Both the position numbers and the translations under genes were made by a program. 64,000 bases of DNA from Alphaproteobacteria bacterium (GTDB lineage: Bacteria > Pseudomonadota > Alphaproteobacteria > GCA-2731375): positions 1-64,000 of the forward strand of contig JADHTB010000006.1 of NCBI GenBank assembly GCA_016776605.1. The letters run 5' to 3'. The first letter of the stretch is position 1; each line of letters begins with the position of its first letter. The notes beneath the pieces are model-generated. The model saw nothing but the letters and a program-made list of their open reading frames with translations, searched no databases and was not told the origin of the DNA. Shown one piece after another: positions 61,890 to 64,000 of the stretch.

Positions 61890-63449
61890 ATGGACTGGCA
61901 GGACGAACGCGATGAACTGCAGCGCCGGCAGGCGCTGGCACAAAATCTAGGCGGCGCGGACAAGATCGAGCGGCAGCACAAAGGCGGCCGCCTGACGGTG
62001 CGGGAGAGGATCGATCAAATCCTTGATCCGGAAAGTTTTCAGGAAATCGGCGGTCTGGCCGGCGCCTACGAGTATGACGAGGATGGCAATATCTCGTCCC
62101 ATTCGCCGACCAACTGCGTCATGGGGCGCGGTAGGGTTGCTGGCCGGCCGGTGGTTATCTCCGGCGATGACTTCACCGTGCGCGGTGGTTCGGCCGATGC
62201 CACGATCTGGGAAAAGGCCAAATATCCCGAATCCATGGCCCAGGAATTACGCCTGCCGATCATCCGCCTGATCGAAGGTTCGGGCGGCGGCGGTTCGGTC
62301 AAAACCATTGAAACCAAGGGCCGGGCCAATCTGCCGGGCGGCCTGGGCACCTCGTCAGGGTTCGATCTGCTGGCCGAAAATATGGCAACGGTGCCCGTTG
62401 TGGCACTGGGTTTGGGTTCGGTGGCGGGGCTGGGCGCGGCGCGCCTGGCGGCCAGCCATTATTCAGTTCTGGTCAAGGAGACCGGCGCCATGTTCGTGGC
62501 CGGCCCGCCGGTGGTGAAGCATGTTGGCGAGGACCTGGACAAGCAGCAACTGGGTGGTCATGCCATTCAGACGGCCGCGGGCGGCGTCGATCACGCGGCG
62601 GAGAGCGAAGAGGATGCCTTTGAGTGCGCCCGCCGCTTCCTCTCGTATCTGCCGCAGTCGGTATATGATCTGCCGCCGCGTGGAGCCCAGGAAGACGCCG
62701 TCGACCGCCAGGATGAAATGCTGGACAACATCATCCCGGCGAACACGCGCAAGGTCTACCGCATGCGCAAGGTCGTCGAGTCGTTGGTCGATCAGGGCTC
62801 GTTCTTTGAAATGGGCCGCATGTTCGGCCGTTCCATCATCACCGGCCTGGCCCGGGTGGATGGCTGGCCGGTGGCGCTGATGGCGTCCGATCCGCATTTC
62901 TATGCCGGTGCCTGGACCGCCGATGCCTGTTTGAAGATCATCCGCTTTATCGATATGGCGGAGACTTTTCATCTGCCGGTCGTTTATCTGGCCGATTGCC
63001 CTGGATTTCTGGTTGGCAGCGAGGCCGAGCAGGCGGGCACCATCCGCCATGGCGTGCGCGCCATGACCGCCATCAACCAATCTACCGTGCCCTGGTGCTC
63101 GATCATCGTGCGCAATTCGTTCGGCGTGGCCGGTGGGGCGCATCGTCCCGTCGGCCGTTATTCCGTGCGCTATGCCTGGTATACCGCCCGTTGGGGTTCG
63201 CTGCCCCTGGAGGGCGGCATCGAGGCGGCCTATAGCGCCGATTTGGACGCGGCGGATGACCGGGAGGCTAAATTGGCTGAAATCAGCGAACGTTTGAACC
63301 GCTTGCGTTCGCCCTATCGTACGGCCGAGGTGTTCTGGATCGAGGATATTATCGCACCGCACCGCACCCGCCCGCTATTGTGCGACTTTGCCAATCTGGC
63401 GGCTCCGTTGCGGACGGCGGGCCGGTCCAGTTTCGGCATGCGGCCCTAA
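61890..63449 (+). CDS. Acyl-CoA carboxylase carboxyltransferase (beta) subunit, paralogue 2
   Basis: 519 residues from the ATG at 61890 (GGAG five bases upstream; a GTG two codons earlier is possible). Carboxyltransferase features: RLIEGSGGGGSVKTIE, YLADCPGFLVGSEAEQAGTI and GSFFEMGRMFGRSIITGLAR. It shares length, layout and a C-terminal TRPxLCD ... FGxRP with the 52263-53822 gene, but the two are clearly diverged. No partner biotin carboxylase gene is in view. Possible substrates are propionyl- or another acyl-CoA. The TAA stop lies at the edge of a hairpin. Confidence 0.87.
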   Translation: MDWQDERDELQRRQALAQNLGGADKIERQHKGGRLTVRERIDQILDPESFQEIGGLAGAYEYDEDGNISSHSPTNCVMGRGRVAGRPVVISGDDFTVRGGSADATIWEKAKYPESMAQELRLPIIRLIEGSGGGGSVKTIETKGRANLPGGLGTSSGFDLLAENMATVPVVALGLGSVAGLGAARLAASHYSVLVKETGAMFVAGPPVVKHVGEDLDKQQLGGHAIQTAAGGVDHAAESEEDAFECARRFLSYLPQSVYDLPPRGAQEDAVDRQDEMLDNIIPANTRKVYRMRKVVESLVDQGSFFEMGRMFGRSIITGLARVDGWPVALMASDPHFYAGAWTADACLKIIRFIDMAETFHLPVVYLADCPGFLVGSEAEQAGTIRHGVRAMTAINQSTVPWCSIIVRNSFGVAGGAHRPVGRYSVRYAWYTARWGSLPLEGGIEAAYSADLDAADDREAKLAEISERLNRLRSPYRTAEVFWIEDIIAPHRTRPLLCDFANLAAPLRTAGRSSFGMRP

Positions 63450-63543
63450 ATCGGTTTCGACGACAGTCGAAACTGATTTAGCTGTTTTCGTTCACGCCGC
63501 CCCCGTGGAGCCGCGCGCGCAAGCGCGCTGGCGTGAACGAAAA
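63446..63543. terminator. Double inverted repeat between convergent genes
   Basis: First hairpin: CTAAATCGGTTTCGAC (63446-63461) pairs with GTCGAAACTGATTTAG (63466-63481), 16 bp with one G:T wobble and a 4-base loop. Second: TTTTCGTTCACGCC (63485-63498) pairs perfectly with GGCGTGAACGAAAA (63530-63543), with GCGCGC-GCAA-GCGCGC nested inside. The A- and T-rich flanks suit bidirectional termination. The TAA stop of the carboxyltransferase is within the first arm. Confidence 0.72.
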
Positions 63544-63547
63544 ACCT

Positions 63548-64000
63548 CTAACCGCCGTTCAGGCGCCAGTCATAGGAGGAGCGGTCCAGGCGGCCGTGCC
63601 GGGTTAGTTCTTCGGCCAGGGCGGGGGCGGCGTATCGCTTCAGATGGGTCAGGACACCTGCATTGCCGCCGCCAAAATCCTCGATGAACCAGTCATATAT
63701 GCTGGAGACGACCAGGTCCCCGTTTTCGAAACGCACGCCTCTGGGGTGGTTGATGAATGCCCGCGCGGCGGCATCCAGGCGGGCCTCCATCCCCTTTGCC
63801 CTATAGGCCGTGGCGCCTAGGTTGGGGCAGCCAAGCGAGGCGCAGTTCAGGGCATAATGGATACGCGGGTCGCGCCACAGGGGACGCAGGATGCGGTGCT
63901 CTATATCATTCAGGCTGATGGCCTCGCCCTCAATCCGCAGCAATTTCTTGTCCCAGGGTCCGTTGCTGAAGAAGCCGGGCGAGATATCGATATCCAGAAT
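63548..64000 (-). CDS. DUF547 domain protein (5' end outside window)
   Basis: The last ~150 residues of a minus-strand gene that runs off the window. Characteristic segments: NGPWDKK, LNDIEHRILRPLW, DPRIHYALNCASLGCPNL and SSIYDWFIEDFGG, typical of the DUF547 family, whose bacterial members are usually secreted or periplasmic with unknown activity. The start is not visible. Convergent with the carboxyltransferase gene across the double hairpin. Confidence 0.88.
   Translation of the reverse strand: MLDIDISPGFFSNGPWDKKLLRIEGEAISLNDIEHRILRPLWRDPRIHYALNCASLGCPNLGATAYRAKGMEARLDAAARAFINHPRGVRFENGDLVVSSIYDWFIEDFGGGNAGVLTHLKRYAAPALAEELTRHGRLDRSSYDWRLNGG

Overview
The window looks like a chromosomal stretch of a GC-rich free-living alphaproteobacterium, possibly from the Rhodospirillales. 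The grounds are the ccoNOQP-ccoGHIS gene order, the rpmI-rplT-pheST block, a GTCA-type palindrome with a GCGAAAGC hairpin, and many acyl-CoA and small-molecule catabolic genes. The genus cannot be fixed from the sequence alone.

Layout. 0-4.7 kb: 3' part of a giant RTX/Ig-like/cadherin/LamG surface or secreted protein. 4.8-10.6 kb: a signal-less BtuF-like cobalamin-binding protein with a possible B12 riboswitch leader, then a Fur-box-preceded ferric iron ABC transporter (fbpABC-like) and a bacteriohemerythrin. 10.7-22 kb: an exopolysaccharide export locus (O-antigen ligase/polymerase-like protein, PPP-type phosphatase, Wzc-like tyrosine autokinase, Wza-like export protein, beta-barrel porin). 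It is bracketed by two secreted proteins that share a 15-residue Ala/Ser repeat. One is fused to a FecR domain; the other is interrupted by an in-frame amber codon. 22-28 kb: a CmcJ/NvfI-like oxidoreductase and the pheT-pheS-rplT-rpmI block. 27.7-31.2 kb: dienelactone hydrolase, quinone-oxidoreductase-like, alpha/beta hydrolase and beta-carbonic anhydrase genes. 31.5-33.9 kb: nhaR-nhaA. 34-43.3 kb: carboxymuconolactone decarboxylase-like, VOC, FAD and MFS genes, a compact mercury cassette (merR / merF-merA), a luciferase-like monooxygenase and a YqaA-like membrane protein. 43.5-53.8 kb: globin-coupled diguanylate cyclase, acyl-CoA dehydrogenase-like and TauD-like enzymes, an ECH-SDR-ACAD operon, a patatin-like protein and a carboxyltransferase. 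54-61.8 kb: a complete cbb3 oxidase cluster ccoNOQP-ccoGHIS. 61.9-64 kb: a second carboxyltransferase paralogue and a DUF547 gene cut by the window edge.

The most unusual structure is a family of about 75-105 bp palindromic intergenic elements (seven copies plus a fragment). They end in CTAG-like boundaries and carry two stacked inverted repeats. In three cases the TAG at the element edge is itself the stop codon of the neighbouring gene. This fits a non-autonomous TA-targeting (IS630/mariner-like) element that can enter a CTAG at a stop codon without changing the protein.

No rRNA, tRNA, CRISPR array, intact insertion sequence or prophage was recognised.
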